Notes: generated by a model not told the origin, from the sequence alone. Positions 17,015-25,281 are shown, counted from the first letter of the stretch. The stretch: 40,282 nt of DNA from Defluviitaleaceae bacterium (GCA_009788085.1 WQSB01000006.1:1-40282), one strand, 5' to 3'. Numbers and translations are program-made.

Positions 17015-17664
17015 TATTTGCCTCCCACAACATAGTCTACAAAAACGCCCGGAGTTATTACTTGATTCGGGTCAATTTCACCAATATTTACAAGCTCATC
17101 GGTTTCCACGATTGTAACGGCTGCAGCACCTGCCATTATATGGTTAAAGTTTACCGCAGCACCCTTGTATGTCATATTTCCGAATGTGTCCGCTTTTGCG
17201 GCAAAAAGTATGGCGACATCGGCACGAAGGGCTTTTTCCAATAAATAGTCCTTGCCGTCTACGTTGATTTTTTGCTTGCCCTCTTCAACGGCGGTGTCCA
17301 TGCCCGTTGGGGTCAATATTCCGCCAAGGCCGAAAGCGGATGAACGTATACGCTCCGCCAATGTTCCTTGGGGAACCAGTTCCACTTCCAACTCCCCGGC
17401 GTTCAACTGAATTCCTGATTGCTTATTTGTGCCAATGTGGGAGACTATAAGCTTTTTAACACGCTTTGCGGTTACTAAAATGCCAAGACCTCTATCTTCC
17501 CATCCCGTATCATTGGAAATAATGGTTAAATCCTTTGTGCCTGCTGCAAGCAGAGCATCCACTATACGCTGCGGGGTGCCAACTGCACCAAAGCCACCAA
17601 TCATCACAGAGCCGCCATCTTTTATGAATGAAATGGCTTTCTCTAAAGAAATTACTTTACCCAC
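17014..17664 (-). CDS. atoD: 3-oxoacid/acetoacetate CoA-transferase subunit A (AtoD/ScoA type)
   Basis: Alpha subunit with the glycine-rich CoA-binding FIKDGGSVMIGGFGAVGTP near the N-terminus, and GLGGILTPTGMDTAVEEGKQ and GNMTYKGAAVNFNHIMAGAA further on. The track start (17688, MYGKESDF...) includes the ribosome binding site in its coding part. AAAGGAG lies 9 nt before GTG 17664, which gives a 216-residue protein of the normal AtoD length. First gene of the catabolic cluster, behind a strong promoter. Confidence 0.9.
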   Translation of the reverse strand: MGKVISLEKAISFIKDGGSVMIGGFGAVGTPQRIVDALLAAGTKDLTIISNDTGWEDRGLGILVTAKRVKKLIVSHIGTNKQSGIQLNAGELEVELVPQGTLAERIRSSAFGLGGILTPTGMDTAVEEGKQKINVDGKDYLLEKALRADVAILFAAKADTFGNMTYKGAAVNFNHIMAGAAAVTIVETDELVNIGEIDPNQVITPGVFVDYVVGGK

Positions 17665-17701
17665 AAAATCAGACTCCTTTCCATACATCTTTTTGGTAGA
17701 A

Positions 17702-17738
17702 TTGACTAAATCTTAGAATTAATCAATTTTTTAGTCAA
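17702..17738 (-). promoter_or_regulatory. Promoter of the CoA-transferase/BKACE cluster with a 9-bp inverted repeat
   Basis: Minus strand TTGACT (17738-17733), 17-nt spacer, TAAGAT (17715-17710). The perfect inverted repeat TTGACTAAA / TTTAGTCAA (17702-17710 and 17730-17738, 19-nt gap) brackets the promoter, overlapping the -35 box and the base after -10. This is the layout of a repressor operator controlling the whole cluster. The promoter match is direct; the operator is inferred. Confidence 0.65.
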
Positions 17739-17790
17739 GGATTAATTTGTTATATGGATAATAACTTTAGCTTATATCACCATTGAATAT

Positions 17791-18108
17791 ATGGAAGCCT
17801 TAATTAAGGATAGCACCAATGAAGGTGACATTGTATTCGACCCTTGTTGCGGTAGCGGAAGTACACTCGTAGCAGCAGCTAATCTTGGTCGGCACTTTAT
17901 CGGAATTGAACTTCAGCACCAATGGCATCAGAATGCCGCGAAGCGGGTTTTTGATGAGTGCGGGGTGGTTGTGCCCCCTGCACCTAATGCTGATTCGACA
18001 ACTGCGCTATCTGTCGGGCTACATGATGCGGAAATGAATATAAATTCTAAGCTCGGCAAGCCGAAATTTCCTAAACTTTGTCTTAATGAAACTCATGGCA
18101 TGGCATAA
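17791..18108 (+). pseudogene. C-terminal fragment of an N4/N6 DNA methyltransferase
   Basis: The 105-residue ORF begins MEALIKDSTNEGDIVFDPCCGSGSTLVAAANLGRHFIGIEL, the SAM-binding motif I that lies at the C-terminal end of beta-class DNA methyltransferases. In complete enzymes the catalytic DPPY-type motif and HPTQKP precede this block. Here the upstream frame holds only about 15 codons without them before a TAA, so the catalytic half is gone. The tail after residue 60 is not recognised. No ribosome binding site is seen. It is probably a leftover of a phage or integrative element. Confidence 0.65.
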
Positions 18109-18187
18109 ATCGCAAGGCGACACCGTTGAGTGGTGGAATCCGAATAAAACATACAAGCGATTTGATTGTCAGGGTAGCAGCCTTTGA
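18086..18187 (+). other. Short ORF of 33 codons, probable gene remnant
   Basis: An ORF too short for the track overlaps the methylase fragment and reads MKLMAWHKSQGDTVEWWNPNK... before TGA. The composition looks protein-like (WHKSQGDTVEWWNPNKTYKRF), but I recognise no family, and there is no good ribosome binding site. It likely belongs to the same degraded element as the methylase fragment. The adhE promoter overlaps its end. Confidence 0.3.
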
Positions 18188-18212
18188 CGAAACGGGCGCG
18201 GAATGATATTCT
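18184..18212 (+). promoter_or_regulatory. Probable adhE promoter
   Basis: TTGACG (18184-18189), 17-nt spacer, TATTCT (18207-18212), about 54 bp before the adhE start. No Rex-type operator palindrome is obvious, although adhE genes are often controlled by Rex. Confidence 0.5.
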
Positions 18213-18265
18213 ATAGTGAAACTCATGCTTTTGATAGCATTGTATGATAAAAAAGGAGGAGTTTG

Positions 18266-20875
18266 ATGATTAAACAGTATGAAATTATTGACAACGTTGA
18301 AGCATTGGAAAGAGCGTTTTCCCGTGTGCGAAAGGCACAGGAAAAGTTCGCAGCTTTTACGCAAAAGCAAGTAGACGAGATTTTTACAGCCGCAGCACTT
18401 GCTGCCGGCAAGGCCCGGATACCATTGGCTAAAATGGCTGTGGAAGAAACAGGTATGGGAATTGTTGAAGACAAGGTTATCAAGAACCTTTATGCGGCGG
18501 AAAATATTTATAATGTGTATAAGAACGTAAAAACTTGCGGCCTTATTGAAGAAGACAAAGCCGCAGGGTATAGAAAATATGCCGAGCCTGTGGGCGTGCT
18601 GGCGGCGGTAATTCCCACGACCAACCCAACGTCTACGGTAATTTTTAAAACTTTGCTGGCGTTAAAAACCCGCAACGGTATTATCATTAGTCCTCACCCC
18701 CGCGCTAAGGACTGCTCTATTGAAGCAGCCAAAGTTGTCTTGGAAGCGGCCGTAGCCGCTGGCGCACCGGAGGATATAATCGGGTGGATTAATATCCCAA
18801 GCTTGGATTTATCCCACAAGGTTATGGGTGATGCGGACTGTATCTTGGCCACGGGTGGTCAGGGTATGGTACGGGCGGCGTATTCCAGTGGAAAGCCCGC
18901 CATTGGCGTGGGCGCGGGTAATGTGCCAGCCATCATTGATGAAACGGCGGATGTTCTGCTTACCGTAAGCTCTGTCATCCTTTCTAAAGCCTTTGACAAC
19001 GGCGTAATTTGCGCATCAGAGCAGTCCGTGATTGTGCATGATTCCTTATACGACGCTGTAAAGCGCGAATTTATAAAGCGCGGTTGTTATATGCTTAATG
19101 AAACCGAAATTGAAAAAGTACGCAAAACCATTATTATAAACGGTGCGCTTAATGCAAAAATCGTAGGGCAATCAGCCAAAACCATTGCCGACCTGGCAGG
19201 AATCACTGTGCCCGAATCCACAAAAATTCTTATTGGCGAAGTCGAAAGCGTAGAGCCATCCGAGGAATTTGCTCACGAAAAGCTGTCGCCGGTGCTGGCG
19301 ATGTATCGCTATTCCAGCTTCGATGACGCGCTGGCAAAAGCCGAGCGTCTGATTTTTGACGGCGGCATGGGGCATACGGCCTCCATTTTCCTGGACACCT
19401 TAAAAGCAAAAGACCGGCTGGAGCTTTTCACCGACCGGATGAAAGCCTGCCGCATCGTGGTCAATACACCGTCGTCCCATGGCGGTATTGGCGACCTTTA
19501 CAATTTCAAGCTGTTACCGTCTCTTACCTTGGGCTGTGGCTCATGGGGCGGCAATATCGTCAGTGAGAATGTCGGCGTGTCACATTTGTTAAACTACAAG
19601 GTCGTCGCCGAAAGGAGAGAAAATATGCTGTGGTTCCGTGCGCCGGAAAAAATCTATTTCAAAAGAGGCAGCCTGACGGTAGCCTTGGATGAATTGCAGA
19701 ATGTTCTTGGCAAGAAAAGAGCTTTCATAGTAACCGACCATTTCCTGTATGAAAACGGCTATATTAAGCCACTTACGGATAAATTAAACGAAATGGGCAT
19801 CGAACATGCCACATTCTTTGATGTAGAGCCAGACCCCACATTAAAGAGCGTTTATGAGGGCGCGAAGCAGTGTTCGATATTTAAGCCCGATGTTATAATC
19901 ACCTTAGGTGGCGGCTCTCCCATGGATGCCGCAAAAATCATTTGGATGCTGTACGAGCACCCGGATATTGACTTTGAAAATATGGCCATGCGTTTTATGG
20001 ACATTCGCAAGCGTGTATATACCTTCCCGAAAATGGGCGAAAAGGCGTATTTCATCGCCATTCCCACAACGGCGGGCACAGGTTCGGAAGTGACACCTTT
20101 TGCTGTTATTACGGACGAAAAAACCGGCATAAAATATCCAATAGCCGACTACGAGCTGTTGCCAAACATGGCCATAATCGACCCAGATTTCATGGACAAC
20201 GCGCCTAAGAGTCTTACTGCGGCATCAGGCATTGACGCCGTTACCCATGCCATCGAAGCATATGCCTCCGTCGTGGCCAGCGATTACACCGATGCAATGG
20301 CCATCGGCGCGTTAAAGATTCTGTTCGAATATTTGCCACGGGTCTATGACCTTGGAGCCAACGACCCAAAGGCCCGCGAAAAAGTTGCAAATGCCGCCAC
20401 AATGGCAGGTATTGCTTTCGCAAACGGATTTTTGGGAATCTGTCACTCAATGGCCCATAAGCTGGGAAGCTTCTTCCACTTGCCCCATGGCGTGGCAAAT
20501 GCATTGATGATTCCCGAAGTTATTCGCTTTAACGCCACGGACGCCCCTTATCGCATGGGAACTTTCTCCCAATACGACCATCCCAAGGCTATAGCGCGTT
20601 ATGCCGAAATTGCGAATGAATTGAAATTGGGCGGCAACACCGATGAAGAAAAAGTAACGGCACTTATTAATGAAATAAAGAAACTTTGCACGACTCTGGA
20701 TATCAAACCTTCGGTCAAAGCCTATGATGTAGACGAGAAGGAATTTTTAAGCCGTTTGGACGACATGTGCGAGCAGGCCTTTGACGACCAATGCACCGGC
20801 GCGAATCCAAGATATCCAATGATTGCAGAAATGAAGCAGATGTACCTGAACGTCTATTATGGAGAGGAGAAGTGA
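18266..20875 (+). CDS. adhE: Bifunctional acetaldehyde-CoA/alcohol dehydrogenase AdhE
   Basis: 869 residues, full length. The N-terminal CoA-acylating aldehyde dehydrogenase domain (about 1-440) has [34 protein letters not shown] and the catalytic Cys about 249 in GVICASEQS. The C-terminal iron-dependent alcohol dehydrogenase (about 455-869) has [40 protein letters not shown] and the metal-binding [23 protein letters not shown]. It reduces acyl-CoA to aldehyde to alcohol using two NADH, usually in spirosome filaments. The track begins one codon early at TTG; GGAGGA 5 nt before ATG 18266 sets the start. By eye its third codon positions look more GC-rich than in the catabolic cluster. Confidence 0.97.
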   Translation: MIKQYEIIDNVEALERAFSRVRKAQEKFAAFTQKQVDEIFTAAALAAGKARIPLAKMAVEETGMGIVEDKVIKNLYAAENIYNVYKNVKTCGLIEEDKAAGYRKYAEPVGVLAAVIPTTNPTSTVIFKTLLALKTRNGIIISPHPRAKDCSIEAAKVVLEAAVAAGAPEDIIGWINIPSLDLSHKVMGDADCILATGGQGMVRAAYSSGKPAIGVGAGNVPAIIDETADVLLTVSSVILSKAFDNGVICASEQSVIVHDSLYDAVKREFIKRGCYMLNETEIEKVRKTIIINGALNAKIVGQSAKTIADLAGITVPESTKILIGEVESVEPSEEFAHEKLSPVLAMYRYSSFDDALAKAERLIFDGGMGHTASIFLDTLKAKDRLELFTDRMKACRIVVNTPSSHGGIGDLYNFKLLPSLTLGCGSWGGNIVSENVGVSHLLNYKVVAERRENMLWFRAPEKIYFKRGSLTVALDELQNVLGKKRAFIVTDHFLYENGYIKPLTDKLNEMGIEHATFFDVEPDPTLKSVYEGAKQCSIFKPDVIITLGGGSPMDAAKIIWMLYEHPDIDFENMAMRFMDIRKRVYTFPKMGEKAYFIAIPTTAGTGSEVTPFAVITDEKTGIKYPIADYELLPNMAIIDPDFMDNAPKSLTAASGIDAVTHAIEAYASVVASDYTDAMAIGALKILFEYLPRVYDLGANDPKAREKVANAATMAGIAFANGFLGICHSMAHKLGSFFHLPHGVANALMIPEVIRFNATDAPYRMGTFSQYDHPKAIARYAEIANELKLGGNTDEEKVTALINEIKKLCTTLDIKPSVKAYDVDEKEFLSRLDDMCEQAFDDQCTGANPRYPMIAEMKQMYLNVYYGEEK

Positions 20876-20877
20876 AC

Positions 20878-21627
20878 ATGAGGCTTTCCCAAGTTATTGC
20901 AGAGCGGCCGAATAAGACAATTTACCGCGATGGAGACTACGTCATAAAGCTTATGGACGAGAAATACACCGCCGCCAATGTTTTGAACGAGGCTTTGAAT
21001 CACGCCATCGTATATGAAACCGGCTTTAAGGTGCCGCGCTTTCACGAAGTAGTCAAGCTTGAGGGAAGATGGGCCATAGTCATGGACTATATTGAGGGCA
21101 GGACTTTGGACTCCATAATGCTGGACGACCCGGCAAATATCGACTCCTATATGGAGCGATTTGTAGATTTGCAAATAAAAATGCATGGCTACAAAGCCGA
21201 AAGTTTGCGTCACCATACAGATAAAATGCACAGCAAAATACGCGAAACCAGCTTTGACGCAACCGCCAAGTACGAGCTTCACAGTAGGCTCGACGGCCTG
21301 CCCAAGAACGATAAGCTGTGTCACGGCGACTATACCACGGGTAATGTAATCATCACCTCGGAGGACGAAGCCTATGTAATCGATTGGTCACACGCCACCC
21401 AGGGTAATGGGTCCGCAGATGCCGCCCGAACCTATTTGCGTTACATGCTGGCAAAAAAAGAAGATTGGGCCGAAATTTACTTGAAAAAATACTGCAAAAA
21501 AAGCGACACCGCAAGGCAGTATGTAGAAAAATGGATGGCCATTGTTGCTGCGTCCCAAAGCGTAAAGAGAAAGCCGGAGGAACAGGAATTCCTGTTGCGT
21601 TGGGCTAATATCGTAGAGTACAGCTGA
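20878..21627 (+). CDS. APH/choline-kinase-fold phosphotransferase
   Basis: 249-residue small-molecule kinase of the aminoglycoside-phosphotransferase fold. The ATP-binding lobe contains YVIKLMDE (Lys) and hinge WAIVMDYIEG. The catalytic HGDYTTGNVI holds the Asp and Asn, and AYVIDWSH is the metal-binding Asp. The track ORF starts at 20791 inside adhE; GGAGAGGAG before ATG 20878, 2 nt after the adhE stop, is the true start. Function unknown: nothing points to antibiotic resistance, and the fold also covers choline, ethanolamine, homoserine and sugar kinases. Being coupled to adhE and a PmtA-like methyltransferase, a metabolic or lipid head-group substrate is plausible (inference). Confidence 0.75.
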   Translation: MRLSQVIAERPNKTIYRDGDYVIKLMDEKYTAANVLNEALNHAIVYETGFKVPRFHEVVKLEGRWAIVMDYIEGRTLDSIMLDDPANIDSYMERFVDLQIKMHGYKAESLRHHTDKMHSKIRETSFDATAKYELHSRLDGLPKNDKLCHGDYTTGNVIITSEDEAYVIDWSHATQGNGSADAARTYLRYMLAKKEDWAEIYLKKYCKKSDTARQYVEKWMAIVAASQSVKRKPEEQEFLLRWANIVEYS

Positions 21628-21631
21628 GGTT

Positions 21632-22177
21632 ATGAATAGCTTGACGTTTCTACTGCGCTACATTTTTAAGCCGCGAACTGTAGGCGCGGTTCTGCCCAGC
21701 TCCAAATATCTTGCGCGGAAAATGGGCGAGGGCATTGATTTTGACAATGCGGATTTTATTGCGGAATACGGCCCGGGTACTGGCGTGTTTACGGAAATGC
21801 TTTTAAGCAGGCGCAAGCCCGGCACAAGGCTTCTGCTGATTGAAAAGGATACCTCGTTCTACAGCCTGCTGCGCGAAAAATACAAAAACTTTCCAAACAT
21901 CCAAATCGTAAACGACTCCGCCGAAAATATCGCCAACTATATACAAGACGCCCCGGACTACATTGTTTCCGGACTGCCCTTCGCGAGTCTGCCCCAGGAA
22001 GCTTCGTTTAATATATTAAAAAACGCGGCGGAGCTTCTTAAGCCAACCGGCGCATTCATCACATTTCAATATACCTTGCTGAAAAAAGACTTCATCGGTC
22101 AGTTTTTCCCTCACATCTCCGTCACCCGCGAGCTGCGAAATATTCCGCCGGCATATGTATTTTTATGCAACAAGTAA
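21632..22177 (+). CDS. PmtA-like class I SAM-dependent methyltransferase (phospholipid N-methyltransferase family)
   Basis: 181 residues. The N-terminus FLLRYIFKPRTVGAVLPSSKYLARKM is typical of the phospholipid N-methyltransferase/KsgA-like small family. SAM motif I is IAEYGPGTGVFTEML, the acidic motif II is LLIEKD, and motif IV is SGLPFASLP in place of the NLPY of rRNA dimethylases. There is no C-terminal rRNA-binding domain. PmtA methylates phosphatidylethanolamine, but many Clostridia carry this protein without known phosphatidylcholine, so substrate is open. It starts 4 nt after the kinase gene. Last gene of the adhE operon. Confidence 0.7.
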   Translation: MNSLTFLLRYIFKPRTVGAVLPSSKYLARKMGEGIDFDNADFIAEYGPGTGVFTEMLLSRRKPGTRLLLIEKDTSFYSLLREKYKNFPNIQIVNDSAENIANYIQDAPDYIVSGLPFASLPQEASFNILKNAAELLKPTGAFITFQYTLLKKDFIGQFFPHISVTRELRNIPPAYVFLCNK

Positions 22178-22243
22178 AAAAAAATAAAATTTTCCAGACC
22201 ACGAGTATAATCTTTGGTAAAATGGTAAATATTATACCTGTGA

Positions 22244-22265
22244 CCTTAAACCTATCAGTTTAAGG
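22244..22265. repeat. Perfect 8-bp stem-loop downstream of the methyltransferase
   Basis: CCTTAAAC-CTATCA-GTTTAAGG lies 25 nt before the main terminator. It has no U-tract and may be a 3' mRNA stability element. Confidence 0.4.
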
Positions 22266-22289
22266 AACAACTAAATATCCCCCCTCAAA

Positions 22290-22322
22290 AAGCCCGGCTT
22301 CACCCCCCCTGAAGTCGGGCTT
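22290..22322. terminator. Bidirectional rho-independent terminator between convergent operons
   Basis: AAGCCCGGCTTCA-CCCCCCC-TGAAGTCGGGCTT forms a stem of about 12-13 bp with a single mismatch. A-rich sequence precedes it and T-rich sequence (TTCTTCC) follows. It sits between the plus-strand adhE operon and the minus-strand CPBP operon and can serve both. Confidence 0.8.
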
Positions 22323-22348
22323 CTTCCATTAGGAGATGTCTCGGCTTC

Positions 22349-23314
22349 CTAAAAAACCAGCATGATAAATACATACAACGCTACGACTGCGGGGATAAAC
22401 GGGTCGATGTAGCGGAAGCGGGTTGGATTGGAGGCTTCGGCCTCGGCGGAGGATTCGATGGGCTCTTGCCAAATTTCCTTTTGCATATCGTATTCGATAT
22501 TCCGTTGGCGGTTGTGAGACAGGAAGCTCCTAAAAAGAATCACAACGCATGGGGCAGCCACCAGTGCTATAACTCCCATTCCCATGAGGGCATGAAGCTG
22601 CTCTGCGAAGGAAATTCTCTGGGGCGGAGCGGCCAGCGATTCGGGCACGCTTATACGCACCAGCCTAGCCAGGGATATCTGGGAGGCGTTCATGATAAAA
22701 TGCATAAGAATCCCGGCGCGGATACTGCGGGAATAATGCACCATGTACGCAAAAATTACGCCCATGGCAAAGGCGTAAAGAAATTGCTGGAGGCTTAGGT
22801 GAATCATGGCGAAAAACAAGCCGTTGAGCAGCGCGGACACAGTAAACGGGAGATTGCGGTACGCAGATTGTATATATCCCCTAAAAACTATCTCCTCGCA
22901 AATGGCAGGGGTTACGGCAAGGGCCAGAAGCATCAGCCAAAGGGGCTGAGCCGCCATGCCTCCAACCATCGCGCCTACCTGATTGGGAAAAAATAAACCG
23001 GAAATCCCGGAAAGGAGCATCATGATGGGTTGCAGAAAAATGCTTAGGAAGAAAATGAAAATAATATTGATTTTGCCCAATTTCATATTGGGCACGTATT
23101 CTGTCAATTTTTCCTTCGTTAAAAAAAGCCAAATACCCAGGGGCAAAATAAAGACCATTACTTGCTGAAAAATAATAAACCACGGCGAGCCAAAAACAGT
23201 CCGGGCAACTCCGGGGCTTATCGCGGGGATAACCACCAGCCCAAATGTCAAAATAAAAATTACACGGAAGAACAGCAAAAACAACATAAACGCGCTTCCG
23301 CGCCTATGCCCCAT
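22349..23314 (-). CDS. CPBP-family intramembrane metalloprotease (CAAX protease-like, Abi)
   Basis: 321-residue integral membrane protein with about eight hydrophobic segments. The catalytic motifs of the CPBP/Rce1-like family are present: EEIVFRG (EExxxR, about residue 140), FFAMIH (FxxxH), and a third motif with HFIMNAS. The C-terminal cytosolic tail SSAEAEASNPTRF precedes a last membrane helix. Members process prenylated proteins in eukaryotes; in Bacillota many are linked to bacteriocin immunity or membrane stress, and the substrate here is unknown. GGAGGTG 7 nt before the ATG lies inside the end of the upstream gene, with an 11-nt overlap. Confidence 0.85.
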   Translation of the reverse strand: MGHRRGSAFMLFLLFFRVIFILTFGLVVIPAISPGVARTVFGSPWFIIFQQVMVFILPLGIWLFLTKEKLTEYVPNMKLGKINIIFIFFLSIFLQPIMMLLSGISGLFFPNQVGAMVGGMAAQPLWLMLLALAVTPAICEEIVFRGYIQSAYRNLPFTVSALLNGLFFAMIHLSLQQFLYAFAMGVIFAYMVHYSRSIRAGILMHFIMNASQISLARLVRISVPESLAAPPQRISFAEQLHALMGMGVIALVAAPCVVILFRSFLSHNRQRNIEYDMQKEIWQEPIESSAEAEASNPTRFRYIDPFIPAVVALYVFIMLVF

Positions 23315-23876
23315 ACAAAAACACCTCCAAGGCTTTTATAATCGTGTCTAAGCGGCGAGTATTGCCGGCTATTGCCATATACACGTCGCTGGAGTCCTTT
23401 CCAAAATACTCCAAAAACGGCGAGCCGGCAAGGGAAACGGGCGGCGTGGGATGCAAAAGCCCTTGCTCCGCCAATTCGTCTAAACCCCCTCCGGTCGTTA
23501 CGAAAACATCTATCGACGCAGTTTGAAGAAGAGCCATAAGCCGGGTTTGCATAGCCATGTTAAATCCCGGGTCCGCCGTAATCGAATAATTTGTAATAAT
23601 TACACGCTGGCTCTCCGGGTCGTCAACGATGACGCTCAATTTTTCTGACATGCCTTCAAGGGTCGCGGGCATGGCGGGAATCCCTATCCACGCAATATAC
23701 AAAAAATCATCCGGCGGCGGATTAATGAAAATATTATACACAACGCTGCCCACCAAAAACGCCGCCAGCCCAAACCCAAAAAAATGCAGCTTATAATACT
23801 GCCAGATATACCATCGCTTCTCGGCAAAGCTCATCTGCCTAAGCTTGGCCCATTCGGTTTTGAAAAAATTCTTCAT
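23304..23876 (-). CDS. Single-pass membrane protein of unknown function
   Basis: About 190 residues. A basic cytoplasmic stretch (KTEWAKLRQMSFAEKRWYIWQYYK) is followed by one helix LHFFGFGLAAFLVGSVVYNIFI and an extracytoplasmic domain of about 135 residues. Its pattern (IDVFVTTGGGLDELAEQGLLHP ... DVYMAIAGNTRR) loosely recalls one lobe of a periplasmic binding protein. I do not recognise a named family. GTG 23888 is the track start, but GGAAGTG 9 nt before ATG 23876 fits better. It overlaps the CPBP gene and abuts the DUF6062-like gene, so the three are one operon and may act at the membrane together. Confidence 0.65.
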   Translation of the reverse strand: MKNFFKTEWAKLRQMSFAEKRWYIWQYYKLHFFGFGLAAFLVGSVVYNIFINPPPDDFLYIAWIGIPAMPATLEGMSEKLSVIVDDPESQRVIITNYSITADPGFNMAMQTRLMALLQTASIDVFVTTGGGLDELAEQGLLHPTPPVSLAGSPFLEYFGKDSSDVYMAIAGNTRRLDTIIKALEVFLYGA

Positions 23877-23877
23877 G

Positions 23878-24588
23878 TTATGTGTCACTTCCCAGCAGTG
23901 AAATGGCGCGGGTTAAGGCCTCTTTTGAGTTTTTCCAAGGAGCGTCGGCATTGCGGAAATCAAATTTCTGTACAAACCAGTCCAAATCGTTTTCCAGCTC
24001 CTCCATGATATTTTTCCACGCAGGCAAAATCTCATCCAAAAATTTTTCGCGCTTTCCGCGCCCCAAGCCCTCCGCAGCGGCTAGAAGCCGTATAAAATGC
24101 GGCAGGCAATATCCCTTTTGAGAGGATACCAGCTTGCCGTCCTCTCCGCCCTTGCCCCATATATGAAAAAACGTGTCGATATACCGCTCGAATGTACTCT
24201 CGATTTTTCGGCAGACATAACATGTCCCGTGGGTTTTTTCCAAATGTCCCTTCAGCCGCGAAATCACCGAATTCGTGTCCTTGCCAAACAATGGCGCGGG
24301 CTTGTGGCTTGCGATTATCCCCTTCGCGTCCTTATTTAACTGCTGCGTATACGTATGCAACAGCAACGCCAAGCCCAGCCGGTTCTGATTTCCGTACATG
24401 GCCTCCATATGCCTTTTGCAAAAGCCCGTGCGGTTGGTTTCCATACGCACGTTGTCCTCCATGTATGCCGGCCCCATAATAAAATTTACCGCGTCCCGCT
24501 CCAGTTTATTAAACATTACGCAAAATGCGCAATGCCCTGGCTCCCGCAGGGCGTCCAGCACGGGAATCGTGTGAATATGATTTGGCAT
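23878..24588 (-). CDS. DUF6062-like protein with duplicated CxxC/CxxH metal-binding motifs
   Basis: 236 residues from ATG 24588 (GGGGGTG 3 nt upstream); the track start at 24651 adds 21 residues with no ribosome binding site and lies over the promoter. The sequence contains two similar units: CAFC ... FCKRH in the first half and CYVC ... YCLPH in the second. That makes two C2-CH clusters suited to binding zinc or another metal. The rest is helical and charged. I associate the layout with DUF6062 of Clostridia from memory; no function is known. First gene of the operon with the TM protein and CPBP protease, divergent from rubrerythrin. Confidence 0.65.
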   Translation of the reverse strand: MPNHIHTIPVLDALREPGHCAFCVMFNKLERDAVNFIMGPAYMEDNVRMETNRTGFCKRHMEAMYGNQNRLGLALLLHTYTQQLNKDAKGIIASHKPAPLFGKDTNSVISRLKGHLEKTHGTCYVCRKIESTFERYIDTFFHIWGKGGEDGKLVSSQKGYCLPHFIRLLAAAEGLGRGKREKFLDEILPAWKNIMEELENDLDWFVQKFDFRNADAPWKNSKEALTRAISLLGSDT

Positions 24589-24620
24589 GTTCACCCCCGG
24601 AAAGTAAAGCAGTTTGCTAT

Positions 24621-24649
24621 ATTGTAACACTTTTCTTAGATTTTGTCTC
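24621..24649 (-). promoter_or_regulatory. Promoter of the DUF6062-like operon
   Basis: Minus strand GAGACA (24649-24644), 17-nt spacer, TACAAT (24626-24621), 33 bp before the chosen ATG. It also supports that start over the longer track ORF, which would begin upstream of the promoter. Confidence 0.5.
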
Positions 24650-24664
24650 ATTTGAAATAAGACT

Positions 24665-24693
24665 TTGTCAATATCTGCAAGCTGTGTTAAAGT
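24665..24693 (+). promoter_or_regulatory. Promoter of rubrerythrin
   Basis: TTGTCA (24665-24670), 17-nt spacer, TAAAGT (24688-24693), 25 bp before the start codon. It lies back to back with the divergent DUF6062-like promoter. No clear PerR-type box was identified by eye. Confidence 0.55.
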
Positions 24694-24717
24694 AAGAATC
24701 AGAAAGGGTGATACACC

Positions 24718-25260
24718 ATGCCAAATTTAAAGGGCTCAAGAACCGAGGCCAATCTGATGGCGGCATTCGCGGGGGAATCGCAAGCGCGAAACAAGTACAC
24801 CTACTTCGCGGGCCAGGCGAAAAAGGACGGCTACGAGCAAATCGCCAAAATTTTCATCGAAACGGCCGACAATGAAAAGGAACATGCAAAGCTGTGGTAC
24901 AAGCTGTTGCATGGCGGGGAAATTCCCGACACGGCAACAAACCTAAAGGACGCAGCAGAAGGCGAGCATTTCGAATGGACAGACATGTACGCAAAATTCG
25001 CAAAGGAAGCGCGCGAAGAAGGCTTTGCGGACATAGCCACCCGTTTCGAAATGGTAGCCGCAATCGAGAAGGAGCACGAAGAACGCTACAAAGCCCTGAT
25101 AAGGAACATTGATGACGGCAAAGTGTTCCGCAAAGACGGCCCTGTCGAATGGGAATGCGCCAACTGCGGCCACCGTCACACCAATGAGGCCGCGCCGGAG
25201 GTATGCCCGGTGTGCTTCCATCCGAAATCATTCTTTATGATATCGCCAAGAAACTACTAA
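24718..25260 (+). CDS. rbr: Rubrerythrin
   Basis: 180 residues, the normal length of classical rubrerythrin. The N-terminal four-helix di-iron domain has the ferritin-like ligands in FAGESQARNKY, ADNEKEHAKLW and AAIEKEHEERY (ExxH pairs). The C-terminal rubredoxin-like domain has CANCGHRH and CPVCFHPK (two CxxC knuckles). It reduces hydrogen peroxide in anaerobes using electrons from NADH via rubredoxin-type partners, in the cytoplasm. AGAAAGGG precedes the ATG. It is monocistronic, with a large hairpin after the stop. Confidence 0.97.
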   Translation: MPNLKGSRTEANLMAAFAGESQARNKYTYFAGQAKKDGYEQIAKIFIETADNEKEHAKLWYKLLHGGEIPDTATNLKDAAEGEHFEWTDMYAKFAKEAREEGFADIATRFEMVAAIEKEHEERYKALIRNIDDGKVFRKDGPVEWECANCGHRHTNEAAPEVCPVCFHPKSFFMISPRNY

Positions 25261-25281
25261 AAAGGTCGTCTAAGGAGACAA

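Noticed and set aside
6632-17664. Complete lysine fermentation cluster
   Set aside because: BKACE, CoA-transferase and Bcd-Etf fit, but aminomutases, 3,5-diaminohexanoate dehydrogenase and 3-aminobutyryl-CoA ammonia lyase are all absent.
20857-21324. Minus-strand ORF of 155 residues opposite the kinase
   Set aside because: No ribosome binding site and no recognisable features; the kinase frame has catalytic motifs.
20878-21627. Aminoglycoside resistance gene
   Set aside because: The kinase fold is shared by many metabolic kinases, the context is adhE, and no resistance-specific signature was seen.
21632-22177. rRNA adenine dimethylase (KsgA/Erm)
   Set aside because: Only 181 residues, no C-terminal rRNA-binding domain, and NLPY-type motif replaced by SGLPF.
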